Assembly (NCBI RefSeq): GCF_900188085.1 | Contig: NZ_FZOU01000008.1 | Span: 111,764 to 175,763 of the forward strand | Direction: 5' to 3' | Source: Granulicella rosea | Lineage (GTDB): Bacteria; Acidobacteriota; Terriglobia; Terriglobales; Acidobacteriaceae | Length of the DNA: 64,000 nt | Shown here: one piece after another, positions 40,430-49,769 of the stretch | How positions within the stretch are numbered: position 1 is the first letter of the stretch | How the letters are laid out: every line of letters begins with the position of its first letter | Position numbers and translations under genes: made by a program | Notes under the pieces: generated by a model | What the model was told of the DNA's origin: nothing | The model's input: the letters and a program-made list of their open reading frames with translations, nothing else | The model's database searches: none

Positions 40430-40906
40430 ATGCCGCACGGCAGTAGACTCATCGCGCTCGCCCTGGCCTGCGCCGCGCTCAGCGGCTGCAAGGCGACGCA
40501 GCCGGGGAAGGTCGAATCGAAGATCGCGACCTGGACCAAGCTGCATGTCACCGTCGGCGGCAAGAAGGACGTCAACCCGGTCAAGGCCACGGCCGAAAAC
40601 ATCGACGAAGGGAAGCAGCTCTTCGCCTCTTACTGCATGGTCTGCCACGGTTACGACGGCCAGAATACGGGCGTGCCCTTCGCCAATACGCTTGCGCCGC
40701 GAGTGCCTTCGCTGGCGAGCCCCGAGGTGCAGGCGTATACGGACGGGCAGTTGAAGTGGATCATCCAGAACGGGCTCTATCCCTCCGGCATGCCGCCGTC
40801 CGAGGGCGAGTTCTCGAACGAAGAGATGTGGCAGATGGTGGCGTTTATCCGTCATCTGCCGCCGAAGGGGAGTCTTGGCGTGCCGTCCGTTTATGGCGGG
40901 AAATAG
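40430..40906 (+). CDS. Cytochrome c lipoprotein
   Basis: A 158-residue protein from ATG 40430, with GGAG about 11 bases upstream. The signal peptide has a lipobox ending LSGC (Cys20), so it is lipid-anchored. One haem site, CMVCH (69-73), and a later SGMPPSEGEFS supply the Met ligand of a class I cytochrome c. It probably shuttles electrons for the PSCyt1/DUF1501 gene products upstream, or feeds an oxidase. It is separated from DUF1501 by a REP-like pair, but same strand and spacing suggest one operon. A LysR regulator follows 42 bases later. Confidence 0.88.
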   Translation: MPHGSRLIALALACAALSGCKATQPGKVESKIATWTKLHVTVGGKKDVNPVKATAENIDEGKQLFASYCMVCHGYDGQNTGVPFANTLAPRVPSLASPEVQAYTDGQLKWIIQNGLYPSGMPPSEGEFSNEEMWQMVAFIRHLPPKGSLGVPSVYGGK

Positions 40907-40948
40907 CGCGGTCCGTTACTGTAGACGTGCAGGCTCTCCGAGGGTTCG

Positions 40949-41872
40949 ATGTACTTCGACTGGTTGAATACGTTTCTTGAGGTCGCGCGCGAGAAGAGCT
41001 TCTCCCGCGCGGGCGAGAAGCTGCATGTGACGCAGCCGTCCATCTCGGCGCAGGTGCGCTCGCTCGAGACGCACCTGGGGCATCGGCTCTTCGACCGCGG
41101 CGGACGCAAGGTGACGCTGACGGCTTCGGGCCGCATCTTCCTGCCGTTCGCCGAAGAGTCGCTGCTGCGGTTCAAGCATATTCAATCGGCGCTGGCCGAT
41201 CAGGAGCGAACGCCGCGCGGCACGCTGACGATCAGCGCGAACGACTCCACCGCGCTCTACGTGCTGCCGCTGCTGATTACGAAGTTCAAGAAGAAGTATC
41301 CGCGCGTGGTGCTGAATATCGTGCGCGCGGAGCGGTCGAAGACGGTCGCGTTCGTGCTCGATCGCGAGGTGGACTTCGGTATCGTCTCGCTGCCGATCAA
41401 GGACCCGCGACTGCATGTGGAGATCATTCACGAGGACCGGCTGGTGCTGGTGGTTCCGGCGAATCATCCGCTGACGGAGCTCGACGTGGTCACGTTGTCG
41501 GAGGCGTCGAAGCATGGCTTCCTGGTGCCGAAGGAGGGCCGCCGCCGCGAGCTGATCGACCATCTGTTTCTGCAGAACAAGACGGCGCGTCGCGTCACGA
41601 TGGAGCTCGATTCGAGCGAGATGCTGAAGCGTTTGATCGTAGCGGGGCTGGGCATCAGCTTCCTGCCGCGTATCAACGTGCTCGACGAGATCAACCAGGG
41701 GCGCGTGGCGGCGATCGACGTGGTCGGCGTCTCGATCCCGCGCAATCTGGGGTTGATCTCGCGCAACGATATGCCGCTGACCAGGGCGGGCGCCGCGTTC
41801 TTCAACTCGGCGACGGGTACGGACCGGATCGTGCTGCTGCCGGAGGCGGTGGAGGCGAACCCGCCGGCTTAG
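40949..41872 (+). CDS. LysR-family transcriptional regulator
   Basis: A 307-residue regulator. The N-terminal HTH is complete (FLEVAREKSFSRAGEKLHVTQPSISAQVRSLE), and the inducer-binding domain spans ~90-300 (GTLTISANDSTALYVLPLLI, VDFGIVSLPIKDPRLHV, GLGISFLPRI). It follows the cytochrome gene on the same strand and ends the nitrogen/PSCyt cluster, so it may regulate the importer or carboxylase genes. No inducer can be predicted. No LysR-type T-N11-A site was firmly identified in the 32359-32662 spacer. Confidence 0.9.
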   Translation: MYFDWLNTFLEVAREKSFSRAGEKLHVTQPSISAQVRSLETHLGHRLFDRGGRKVTLTASGRIFLPFAEESLLRFKHIQSALADQERTPRGTLTISANDSTALYVLPLLITKFKKKYPRVVLNIVRAERSKTVAFVLDREVDFGIVSLPIKDPRLHVEIIHEDRLVLVVPANHPLTELDVVTLSEASKHGFLVPKEGRRRELIDHLFLQNKTARRVTMELDSSEMLKRLIVAGLGISFLPRINVLDEINQGRVAAIDVVGVSIPRNLGLISRNDMPLTRAGAAFFNSATGTDRIVLLPEAVEANPPA

Positions 41873-41923
41873 AGCGGCTTGCCGGAGGGCGTACAGCAGG
41901 GACAAGCAAAAGCAAAGCCCAAA

Positions 41924-41951
41924 GCAGGTCCTTCGCTTCGCTCAGGATGAC
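41924..41951. repeat. Dispersed intergenic repeat, single type A copy
   Basis: GCAGGTCCTTCGCTTCGC then TCAGGATGAC, between the convergent LysR and esterase genes. Confidence 0.6.
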
Positions 41952-41993
41952 AGGCAGCGTGGGCCGCATCTAGATGCTTGAAAGCGGCCTGCT

Positions 41994-43694
41994 TCAATAC
42001 ATCCAGCTCTTCACGTCGGCCCCGGCGGGCGCGGTCTTGACCATGTGTTCGGTCATCTGCGGGATGATGCGCTGGGCCCAGTTGGCGCTGTTCTGCTGCA
42101 TGGTGTATTCGGATGGGCCGCCGGTGTAGCAGTGCGGCATGCCGGGACCATACTGGAACTGCGCGTCGCTGTGTGGGGCGGTGGTGGCCTGCAGCTGCTT
42201 GTCCAGCAGGTGGACGGCGTTGTTCAGGAAGTAGGTGTCGCCGTCGCCGACCTGGATATGGATCTTGCCTTCGAGCTTCGGGCCGAGGGTCGGCCAGTCG
42301 CGCTTCAGGATCGCGGCCAGGTCCCAGTGATCGTGCCAGTACTGGACGACCTTCTTGTCGATGACGCCGGTGATGGGGTCGAGCACCGGCGCCGGATAAC
42401 CATCCGCGCCCTGCGGCGAGAAGACCGCCTGCCAGATCGCCCACTGCTCCGTCGAGCGGCCGCGCGTGCCCAGCACCTGTTCGTAGGCGAACTCGTCGCC
42501 GGCGGTCGCGATGATGGAGCCGTCCGGCAGGCGGTCGCCGGCGACGGGGACCGAGCCGAAGTCGCCCTTGCGGACGAAGGCGTTCACATCGTCGTAGAGG
42601 TTGATGTTCTGGTAGCCGTGGAAGTCGACCGGGTCGGGGCAGGCGCTCCACGTGCCGTTGTAGCGGTCCGGGTAGAGAATCTGCGTCGCCAGCGACTCCC
42701 ATCCACCGGTCGATCCGCCAGCTGTGGCGCGCGCCCAGCCCGCGCCGATGCCGCGATACTTCGCCTCGACCGCCGGGATCAGCTCGTCGTTGACGGCCGA
42801 GCCGTAGGGGCCGACGTTGGCCGAGTCGACCACATAGCTGTCGTCGTAGTAGGGGTTCGCGTTCTGCACATAGAGGATGATGACGCGCGGCACGCGGCCC
42901 TGCGTCCAGTCCTGGTAGAAGCGGTAGCCCGCTGAGGCGCGTGCGTTGGCGCCGGTTGGCGGGGTCGCGGTGAATCCGGGGCGCATGCCTTCGTTGTAGT
43001 GATCCTGCCAGACGACCAGCGGATAGTGCGCGTTGGGGTGCTCGTCGAAGCCGTCCGGCAGCAGCACCCACGCGCCGAGATACGTGTCGCGACCCCAGAA
43101 TGCGGTGAGCTTGTCGCTCTTGAACTTCATATAGCGCAGCCACTTCGCCTCGGGCGCGTGCTGCGCGATGACCTCCGGGTCGTGCGGGCTGCCGGCGATG
43201 GCGGGCATGCTCTGATCGAGCGTCAGCTTGATGGGCTCCTTCGCCTTCGGATCGAAGTGTACCTTTACGGGCTTCGAGTACGGATTGCCGGGCTTGCGGT
43301 TCCAGTGCTGGCCTTCGCCTTTGTCCGGCGCGAGCCAAACGGTCTTGCCCGAGCCCAGCCTGAACTCGTCGTAGACGTTGAAGACGCCCTGCACGAAGTA
43401 GTCGCCGGCGGGGATGTCGGCCAGCGAACGGAGCGGGTAGCCGAAGGTCTTCGCATCGACCGCGATCGTGCTTACGGAGGCCGCGCCGTCGAGCCCCACA
43501 TCCACGCCGAAGCCCTGCGCGGACTTATACTGCTCGTCCAACTGCATCCTGGGTTCGGTCTTGTCGTCCTTGCTGAAGACGATGATCAGGCGGCCATGCA
43601 GCGGAGCTTTGGACGGTACGGTCGCCTCGATCTTCTGGGCGATGGCAGGCACAGAGGCAACGAGCAGGGCAGCGGCGGCGAGGATGTTTTTCAT
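41994..43694 (-). CDS. Secreted alpha/beta-hydrolase esterase (Esterase-D-like core)
   Basis: A 566-residue protein with a Sec signal (MKNILAAAALLVASVPAIAQ). An N-terminal ~180-residue beta domain is followed by a hydrolase core: LGAWVLLPDGFDEHP, VIILYVQNANPYYDD, the nucleophile elbow GGSTGGWES, the acid region around HIQVGDGDTYFLN and a late His in GPGMPHCYTG. Feruloyl, acetyl-xylan or other carbohydrate esterases have this plan. The substrate is not determined. It lies alone, convergent with the LysR gene. Confidence 0.75.
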   Translation of the reverse strand: MKNILAAAALLVASVPAIAQKIEATVPSKAPLHGRLIIVFSKDDKTEPRMQLDEQYKSAQGFGVDVGLDGAASVSTIAVDAKTFGYPLRSLADIPAGDYFVQGVFNVYDEFRLGSGKTVWLAPDKGEGQHWNRKPGNPYSKPVKVHFDPKAKEPIKLTLDQSMPAIAGSPHDPEVIAQHAPEAKWLRYMKFKSDKLTAFWGRDTYLGAWVLLPDGFDEHPNAHYPLVVWQDHYNEGMRPGFTATPPTGANARASAGYRFYQDWTQGRVPRVIILYVQNANPYYDDSYVVDSANVGPYGSAVNDELIPAVEAKYRGIGAGWARATAGGSTGGWESLATQILYPDRYNGTWSACPDPVDFHGYQNINLYDDVNAFVRKGDFGSVPVAGDRLPDGSIIATAGDEFAYEQVLGTRGRSTEQWAIWQAVFSPQGADGYPAPVLDPITGVIDKKVVQYWHDHWDLAAILKRDWPTLGPKLEGKIHIQVGDGDTYFLNNAVHLLDKQLQATTAPHSDAQFQYGPGMPHCYTGGPSEYTMQQNSANWAQRIIPQMTEHMVKTAPAGADVKSWMY

Positions 43695-43808
43695 GGCTTC
43701 TCACCACTGTACAACTTGCGGATAGCGAAGACGCCATAGCACGGTTGCGAAAGGGAAGAGTCTATTGCTGCGATCACTCATAACGCGGAGCATGCGTCTG
43801 GAAATGCC

Positions 43809-43938
43809 AATACGGGGGTCTCCGCTCCGGCTCCGTCTTCGGTCGAGATGACGAGCTGGCGATGGATCCGATGTTCCAGAGCGCCGAAAGAACCGTCATC
43901 TCGACCGGAGCGCAGCGGAGTGGAGAGAACCCCGCATT
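43809..43938. repeat. Inverted pair of REP-like type C units
   Basis: The left arm begins AATACGGGGGTCTCCGCTCC and contains GGTCGAGATGAC. The right arm is GTCATCTCGACCGGAGCGCA then GCGGAGTGGAGAGAACCCCG. The arms are complementary; the 278-base spacer between the esterase and SelO genes is otherwise empty. Confidence 0.6.
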
Positions 43939-43972
43939 GCGCTCTTGCTGTTGTCTGTTCTTGCGGCAGGCG

Positions 43973-45478
43973 CTACGTCCCGCAGAAGGTCGCGCGCACA
44001 CACTCCTCGGGCTTCGCGGGCGTGGCGTACCGCTCCAGCCCGGGGCGATCCTCATAGGGACGCGAGGTCGCATCCAGCAGCGCCTCGAACGGCTGATAGT
44101 CCTGCCGCTCCACGGCGGCCTCGATCATCTCTTCGACGAGATGGTTGCGGGGGATGAAGTGCGGGTTGACCAGCCGCATCGCGGTGGCGCGTGCTGCGTC
44201 GGAGACCGCCTCCAGGGCAATCCGCCGCCGCCAGTTCATCGCCCAGGCGTCGTAGGCGGTGGGGTCGGCGAAGAGCTCTCGCACGGCGGCATCGCCCGCC
44301 GGGTTGGCTGCCGCGTCGCACAGGCGCCGGAAGGTCAGGGTGAAGTCCGCGCGGTTGGCTGCCATGCGATCGAGCAGGTCTTCCGCCAGCACATCGTCGC
44401 CCTCGCGCTCGGTCGTGAGGCCGAGTTTGCGACGCAGGCCGGCAAGGCGCGCCGCCTGAAACTGCGGCTCGAAGGCGGCTACCGCTTCGTTGGCCGAGGC
44501 CAGCGCGGCCTCCTCGCCGCCTTCGTCCAGCACCATTGCCGGGAGCAGCGACTCGGCCAGCCGCGTGAGGTTCCAGTTCGCCGCAAAGGGCTGATTGCGA
44601 TACGCGTAGCGGCCCTGCCGGTCGATCGAGCTGAAGACCTTCGCCGGCTCGAACGCTTCGAGGAACGCGCACGGCCCGAAGTCCAGCGTCTCGCCGGAGA
44701 TCGAGGTGTTGTCCGTGTTCATCACGCCGTGGATGAAGCCGAGCAGCATCCACTGAGCGACCAGCCGGGCGTGCCGCGCAATCACGCCGTCGAGCAGCGC
44801 GCGCAGGCGGTGCGTCGCTTGCGCGGCATCGCCATAGTGCCGCGCGATGGCGAACTCCGCAAGCGTTCGCGCGCCATCCACATCTCCGCGCGCGGCGAAA
44901 TATTGAAACGTGCCGACGCGCAGATGACTTGCGGCGACCCGCGCGATGACCGCGCCGGGCAGCACGGTCTCGCGATAGACCTTCTCGCCCGTCGTGACGG
45001 CCGCCAGCGCGCGCGTGGTGGGCACGCCGAGCGCATGCATGGCTTCGCTCACGACGTACTCCCGCAGCACCGGCCCGAGCGCGGCGCGGCCATCGCCACG
45101 TCGCGAAAAGGGCGTTGGCCCAGAGCCTTTGAGCTGGATGTCGTAGCGCGCGCCGTCCTGGCAGACGACCTCGCCCAGCAGATTGGCGCGGCCATCGCCG
45201 AGCGTCGGCACGAACTGCCCGAACTGGTGTCCGGCATAGGCCAGCGCCAGAGGCTCCGACCCCGGCGCGACGCGGTTGCCCGCAAGCACCGCGACACCCT
45301 CCGGCGTGACCAGCGCCTCGGGATCGACCCCCAGCGCGCGCGCCAGCTCTACGTTGACCTTCACGAGCCGAGGCGCGAGCACCGGCCGCAGGCTCAGCCT
45401 CGCATAAAATCGCTCCGGAAGCCGTGCGTACGTGTTGTCGAAGCCAAACTGGAGGGGCCGCGGATCGGTTGCGCTCAT
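43973..45478 (-). CDS. selO: Protein adenylyltransferase SelO (YdiU)
   Basis: A 501-residue cytosolic pseudokinase-fold enzyme that transfers AMP to protein Ser/Thr/Tyr. Family blocks are intact: FDNTYARLPERFYARL, AYAGHQFGQFVPTLGDGRA, DIQLKGSGPTPFSRRGDGRA, LREYVVSEAMHALGVPTTRA, and the metal-binding GVMNTDNTSISGETLDFGPC. The Cys three residues from the end (ATFCGT) is where selenoprotein O homologues carry selenocysteine. Known roles concern redox stress. It is probably separate from the saccharolytic operon 195 bases upstream. Confidence 0.95.
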   Translation of the reverse strand: MSATDPRPLQFGFDNTYARLPERFYARLSLRPVLAPRLVKVNVELARALGVDPEALVTPEGVAVLAGNRVAPGSEPLALAYAGHQFGQFVPTLGDGRANLLGEVVCQDGARYDIQLKGSGPTPFSRRGDGRAALGPVLREYVVSEAMHALGVPTTRALAAVTTGEKVYRETVLPGAVIARVAASHLRVGTFQYFAARGDVDGARTLAEFAIARHYGDAAQATHRLRALLDGVIARHARLVAQWMLLGFIHGVMNTDNTSISGETLDFGPCAFLEAFEPAKVFSSIDRQGRYAYRNQPFAANWNLTRLAESLLPAMVLDEGGEEAALASANEAVAAFEPQFQAARLAGLRRKLGLTTEREGDDVLAEDLLDRMAANRADFTLTFRRLCDAAANPAGDAAVRELFADPTAYDAWAMNWRRRIALEAVSDAARATAMRLVNPHFIPRNHLVEEMIEAAVERQDYQPFEALLDATSRPYEDRPGLERYATPAKPEECVRATFCGT

Positions 45479-45672
45479 ATGGTCTATTGGATGTCGAAGT
45501 GCGGGGTTTCGCTTCGGATAGGCGGCCGGCAGGGGTTTACTTCAGGCTGTCATGTTGGCGCAAAGCGATGTTCGTGTTGCGCCTACATTCAAAAGAGACA
45601 GAATCTTTCTTATCGGAAGTATATTCACAGCGCCGCCCGCCGTAAGTGACCCAGCAATGACGCGAGTCCGGA

Positions 45673-47319
45673 TCACCGAACGATGGAAAACTCCTGCGTC
45701 TGCGGACCCGCAGACTGCACGGCGTTCGAGCCCACCCGGCCCCATTGAAACGCCGATACGATGACCTTCACGGGATACCGGCTCTTCACCGGAATGGGCA
45801 AAAGACGTAGCACGTTGCCATCGACGAAGGCCGGTCCGGACTCCACGTAAAACTGTACCGGCAGGCCCGAGCTTGCCGATGCCGCCAGGCCGACCTCGCG
45901 TGTGCCTTGCTTCACGTCGTCGATCTTCGCGAACTTCAGAGTCTGCGGTTCGCCCTTCGTGTTGAAGATGTCGATCAGGATGTGTGCCGGCTTGTCCGTC
46001 GACCGATACTGCGCATCCCCCGGTTGGACAGCCATCAACCAGGGCTCCCAGGGCATGCCCTGCCGCTTCACGCCGCCTGCACGCATGGCAACCTGAAAGG
46101 TATCCGGCCCCACCTGCCGCAGTGCTCCGCTGCTCACCCTGTATGTAATCGGATTGGTAGCATGTCCAAGGGCGGCTCCCCCGTAGAGCGCCGCACTCGG
46201 CGATACGTCGAGCGATTCGGCGTGCACCCGGAAGGTTACGCCATCGGCGAGAAACTGAGGCCGTAACGGGGCGAAGCCATTCTCCAGGAGTGGCACGGGA
46301 TGGCCGTCGACGATGAAATCGATCGCCTGCGGCTTACGGCTAAGCCCAGCCAGCATGTAGCGGTTGATGGCCTCAGCCATCTCGCGGTCATAGTACCAGA
46401 AGGCGCTTGCCTTATCCCCTTTCCACTCGCCATAAGGAATGGCCCTGTATCTTGCGGCGCCAAGCGTGTCGGGATCGACCAGGACGCCAGACTGAAGCGA
46501 GATGGGCTTCAGGGTCACGGAACGATTCTCAGCAGCCTGTTCCGGCAGACGGTAGTGAGCGGACTTGCGGATGAACATCGCCAGTACCGTCGCGGAATCG
46601 TGGCGCCAGTCGAAGTGCCCTGCGCCCACATCGACAAAATCGCCATACAGGGTATGCGGCTCGCGTGTGCGGAGCTCCTTGCCGAGTACAAGCTCCTTGT
46701 GCCAGACCTCGCCCCACTGCTTGCCCCACTCGGCCCACTCCTGCGAGACGTAGAGCGTCGGCACGCCGATCGGGCTGAACTCCTTGAAGATGGTGTTCTT
46801 GTAAGGAAGCGCGGCGAAGACGCGATCCGGCAGCGCCGATGCCATGCCCCATACGAACGGACCCGCAGCCGAGTGGCCCGTGACCAGCAGCGGTGCGAAC
46901 TCCAGCTCGCTATATCCCGACTCTTTCGCCAGTGCAGTCAACACATGCTGCACGCCGGCAATCGCATCGGCCTGCGGAGAGAACTTCAGGCTTGGCTGCT
47001 CCGGCACGTCCAGCTTGCCCGGCCATGCACCGGGCGAGACCCACACGATAGCCATGTTCGCGTCTGCGACCGCCTCGCGGATGGTCGCATCCTCGAGCAT
47101 AGGACGCTCCAGCATATTCTGCAGGCCGAACAGGACACCGCGCACATGGCTGCACGCAGGTGGAATCCATAGATACGCGCGCCGTTCCGTGCCCTGTTCG
47201 AGCGGCACAGAGTACTGCCACACCGTAGCCTCGGGCTGCGTGTAGGACGGTGTACTCGCAGCCAGCAGGGGCGCCCCGGTAAGCAGCAGAAGAAGGACGA
47301 ACTTGAAACAAATACGCAT
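45673..47319 (-). CDS. Secreted alpha/beta-hydrolase-like protein with C-terminal beta domain
   Basis: A 548-residue protein. ATG 47319 gives MRICFKFVLLLLLTGAPLLA, a signal peptide; the ORF extends six codons upstream. Residues ~45-250 form a hydrolase-like core: RGVLFGLQNMLERP, MAIVWVSPGAW, the elbow LLVTGHSAAGPFVWG (nucleophile Ser) and late GAGHFDWRHD (His). The C-terminal ~290 residues are beta-rich and not recognised. It may be a carbohydrate esterase. It lies 34 bases downstream of an MFS sugar porter gene on the same strand, last in a GH105-ROK-MFS-hydrolase gene row. Confidence 0.65.
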   Translation of the reverse strand: MRICFKFVLLLLLTGAPLLAASTPSYTQPEATVWQYSVPLEQGTERRAYLWIPPACSHVRGVLFGLQNMLERPMLEDATIREAVADANMAIVWVSPGAWPGKLDVPEQPSLKFSPQADAIAGVQHVLTALAKESGYSELEFAPLLVTGHSAAGPFVWGMASALPDRVFAALPYKNTIFKEFSPIGVPTLYVSQEWAEWGKQWGEVWHKELVLGKELRTREPHTLYGDFVDVGAGHFDWRHDSATVLAMFIRKSAHYRLPEQAAENRSVTLKPISLQSGVLVDPDTLGAARYRAIPYGEWKGDKASAFWYYDREMAEAINRYMLAGLSRKPQAIDFIVDGHPVPLLENGFAPLRPQFLADGVTFRVHAESLDVSPSAALYGGAALGHATNPITYRVSSGALRQVGPDTFQVAMRAGGVKRQGMPWEPWLMAVQPGDAQYRSTDKPAHILIDIFNTKGEPQTLKFAKIDDVKQGTREVGLAASASSGLPVQFYVESGPAFVDGNVLRLLPIPVKSRYPVKVIVSAFQWGRVGSNAVQSAGPQTQEFSIVR

Positions 47320-47353
47320 TCGGCTCACAGCCTCCATCGGTCGGACGCGGCTC

Positions 47354-48697
47354 TTAGACGATCTTCAGCTTGCGCTGCAACTCCTCGAGCGAGACCTGCT
47401 TCGTCTCCGGGAAGAAGATCAGCACCACGACGAACTGCAGCGCCATCATCGCGGCGAAGAACATGAAGGGATAGGCGCCCGACTTGACCGCAATGACTGG
47501 AAAGATCCACGAGAGCGCCGCGTTCATGATCCAGTGCGTGCCGGAGCCGAGACTCTGTCCCTTGCCGCGCACGCGCGTCGGAAAGATCTCGCTGATGTAC
47601 ACCCAGACCACCGCGCCCTGCGAGATGGCAAAGAAGGCGATATAAGCGACCAGAGCCCACACCAGCAGCTCCTGGCGCCGATGCAGCGAGAAGATCGCCG
47701 CCACCACGGCAAGGCAGACAGCCGTGCCCACCGCGCCGATCAACAGCAGCATCTTGCGCCCGACGCGGTCGATCAACGCCATACCCAGCAGCGTGGCGAC
47801 GAGGTTCATCGCGCCGATGGCGACTGCCTGCACGTTGCCCGAGACGCGGCTGAAGCCGGCCGCCGCGAAGATGTCGTTGAGGTAGTAAAGAATCGCATTG
47901 ATGCCGCTGAGCTGGTTGAACGCTCCGATGGCTATGGCGAGGAAGATCGGCTTGCCGTAACGCAGTCGGCCGTTCATGTTCTCGAAGAGGGATGCCGCCT
48001 TCTGGTCGCGTTCCATATGCAGCGATTCGCGGATATCCGCCAGCTCCGCTTCCGAGTTCGGCGAGCCCATCAGCTCCAGCACCTCGCGCGCCTCGGTGAA
48101 GCGGCTCTGGGTCGTCAGCCAGCGGGCCGACCGCGGGATACCGAAGAGCAGACCGAAGAAGATCGACGCCGGAACGGCCGCGATGCCAAGCTGCAGACGC
48201 CATTCGTTCGCGCCCAGATTGAGCAGGCTGATGAGGTAATTCGATAGATATGCCAGCAGGATGCCGATGACGATGTTGATCTGAAACGTCCCCACCAGGC
48301 GTCCGCGAATGTTCGCCGGGGCGAGCTCCGCGATGTAGACCGGACCGAGCACCGAGGAGCCGCCGATGCCGAGGCCGCCGATGAAGCGCGCGATCAGCAG
48401 AAGCTGCCAGTCTGGCGCGAGTGCGCAGCCGATCGACGATAGCACGTAAAGAATCGCGGTGAGTCTCAGCATCTCACGCGATCCGTACTTCTGACCCAAC
48501 GCACCTGCGCTCGCCGCGCCGATGACCGTGCCGACCAGGGCGATCGACACCGTGATGCCGAGCTGGTTCGCGGACAGACCGTACGCATGCGTCAGCCCCG
48601 AGGTAGTGCCTGAAATAACGGCCGTATCAAAGCCGAACAGCAGGCCGCCGAGCGCGCCCACAAAGGTGCTGCGCAGGATGTACTTATTGATGGGCAA
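47354..48697 (-). CDS. MFS sugar:proton symporter (sugar porter family)
   Basis: A 447-residue, twelve-helix inner-membrane protein. Sugar-porter motifs are present: GGLLFGFDTAVISG in helix 1, the GQKYGSREML loop (R-x-G-R-R/K type), RFIGGLGIGG, PVYIAELAPANIRGRL, QLSGINAILYY and PTRVRGKG with LEELQRKLKI at the end (PETK). The closest architecture is XylE/GalP-like. Its start overlaps the ROK gene's end by 14 bases, so uptake and phosphorylation are coupled. It takes up a monosaccharide from the locus, perhaps glucose, mannose or xylose. Confidence 0.93.
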   Translation of the reverse strand: MPINKYILRSTFVGALGGLLFGFDTAVISGTTSGLTHAYGLSANQLGITVSIALVGTVIGAASAGALGQKYGSREMLRLTAILYVLSSIGCALAPDWQLLLIARFIGGLGIGGSSVLGPVYIAELAPANIRGRLVGTFQINIVIGILLAYLSNYLISLLNLGANEWRLQLGIAAVPASIFFGLLFGIPRSARWLTTQSRFTEAREVLELMGSPNSEAELADIRESLHMERDQKAASLFENMNGRLRYGKPIFLAIAIGAFNQLSGINAILYYLNDIFAAAGFSRVSGNVQAVAIGAMNLVATLLGMALIDRVGRKMLLLIGAVGTAVCLAVVAAIFSLHRRQELLVWALVAYIAFFAISQGAVVWVYISEIFPTRVRGKGQSLGSGTHWIMNAALSWIFPVIAVKSGAYPFMFFAAMMALQFVVVLIFFPETKQVSLEELQRKLKIV

Positions 48698-49697
48698 ACA
48701 AATCCTCCGGGAGCAGTGCGGAATTCAGATTCTGCCGCAGGGGCAACAAGCACGCACCCAGCAGACCAGCCGTTGGCCCAAGCTGCGCGCCAAGGATATA
48801 CGTTTTGTGACGTTCCAGCCGTTTCGGCTGCAGGTTCTCCGGCGCCGTCAGCCGGTACACATAACTGCGAGCACGAAGCTCTCGGAACATGGTTGGAGAG
48901 AAGAGCTCCCACGCTTCGCAGACTCCGCCCCCGATAACGAACAGCGGCAGATTGAGCGTGTTGATCAGGCCGGTCAGCCCGATCGCCAGTGCGTGCCCGA
49001 CCGCTTCGAAGACCACGGCGGCATCCCGGTCGCCGGCTTGCGCGGCCAGCGCTACACCATGCGAGGTCTCCGGCGCCGCATCGCCCATGATCTCCGACGC
49101 CAGCCGCACGACAGCCGTTGCGGACGCATACTGCTCCAGGCAGCCAAAGCCGCCGCAACCGCAGGGGGCGCCGCCTTCGTCCTTCACCACGATGTGTCCA
49201 GCCTCGCCGCCCATGCCGGTCGACCCGTGCCAGATCTGTCCGTTCAGGATGATGCCGCTTCCCACCCCGGTGCCGAGAGTCACGGCGCAGAGCGTGTCGA
49301 CCCGATGCGTCTTGCCCGCGCCGTAGACCTGCTCGGCCAGCGCGGCAAGATTGGCGTCGCTCTCGATATGCACGGACCGGCCCAGAGTCGTCTCCACGGC
49401 CATGCGGAGATTGAAACCATCCCAGCCCGGCAGGTTTGGGGGATTGCGCAGGATGCCGTCCGGTAGCTCCAGCGGCCCGGGTGTTCCGATACCGATTCCG
49501 GCGAGAGCACGTCCGCCGAAATCGGCCGATATCAATGCTTCGATCGCCTCGCACATATCCCGTACGACGCGTTCGCGGCCCTCCGCCAAGCGGGTGGGAA
49601 CGAGGATTGTTTCGAGGAATTCGGTCCCTTCGGCATACGCCGCGATACGGAGATTTGTTCCCCCAAGGTCAACGCCGATGGAGTACGTTTTGCTCAT
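48684..49697 (-). CDS. ROK-family sugar kinase (glucokinase-like)
   Basis: A 337-residue cytosolic kinase. ATP-binding DLGGTNLRIAAY at the N-terminus, the sugar site ESDANLAALAEQ, the catalytic region VTLGTGVGSGIILNG, and the ROK zinc motif GHIVVKDEGGAPCGCGGFGCLEQ with three Cys. It phosphorylates a hexose, most likely glucose or mannose. ATG 49697 has a GGGAG ribosome-binding site. It is cotranscribed with the downstream porter and lies 72 bases from a GH105 gene upstream. Confidence 0.93.
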   Translation of the reverse strand: MSKTYSIGVDLGGTNLRIAAYAEGTEFLETILVPTRLAEGRERVVRDMCEAIEALISADFGGRALAGIGIGTPGPLELPDGILRNPPNLPGWDGFNLRMAVETTLGRSVHIESDANLAALAEQVYGAGKTHRVDTLCAVTLGTGVGSGIILNGQIWHGSTGMGGEAGHIVVKDEGGAPCGCGGFGCLEQYASATAVVRLASEIMGDAAPETSHGVALAAQAGDRDAAVVFEAVGHALAIGLTGLINTLNLPLFVIGGGVCEAWELFSPTMFRELRARSYVYRLTAPENLQPKRLERHKTYILGAQLGPTAGLLGACLLPLRQNLNSALLPEDLFAHQ

Positions 49698-49769
49698 CGA
49701 TATAACTCCCGACTTCCCGTTCAGTTACTTCAGCCAGTAAGTGCCAGACCGCCAACGTTCGCATGAAAG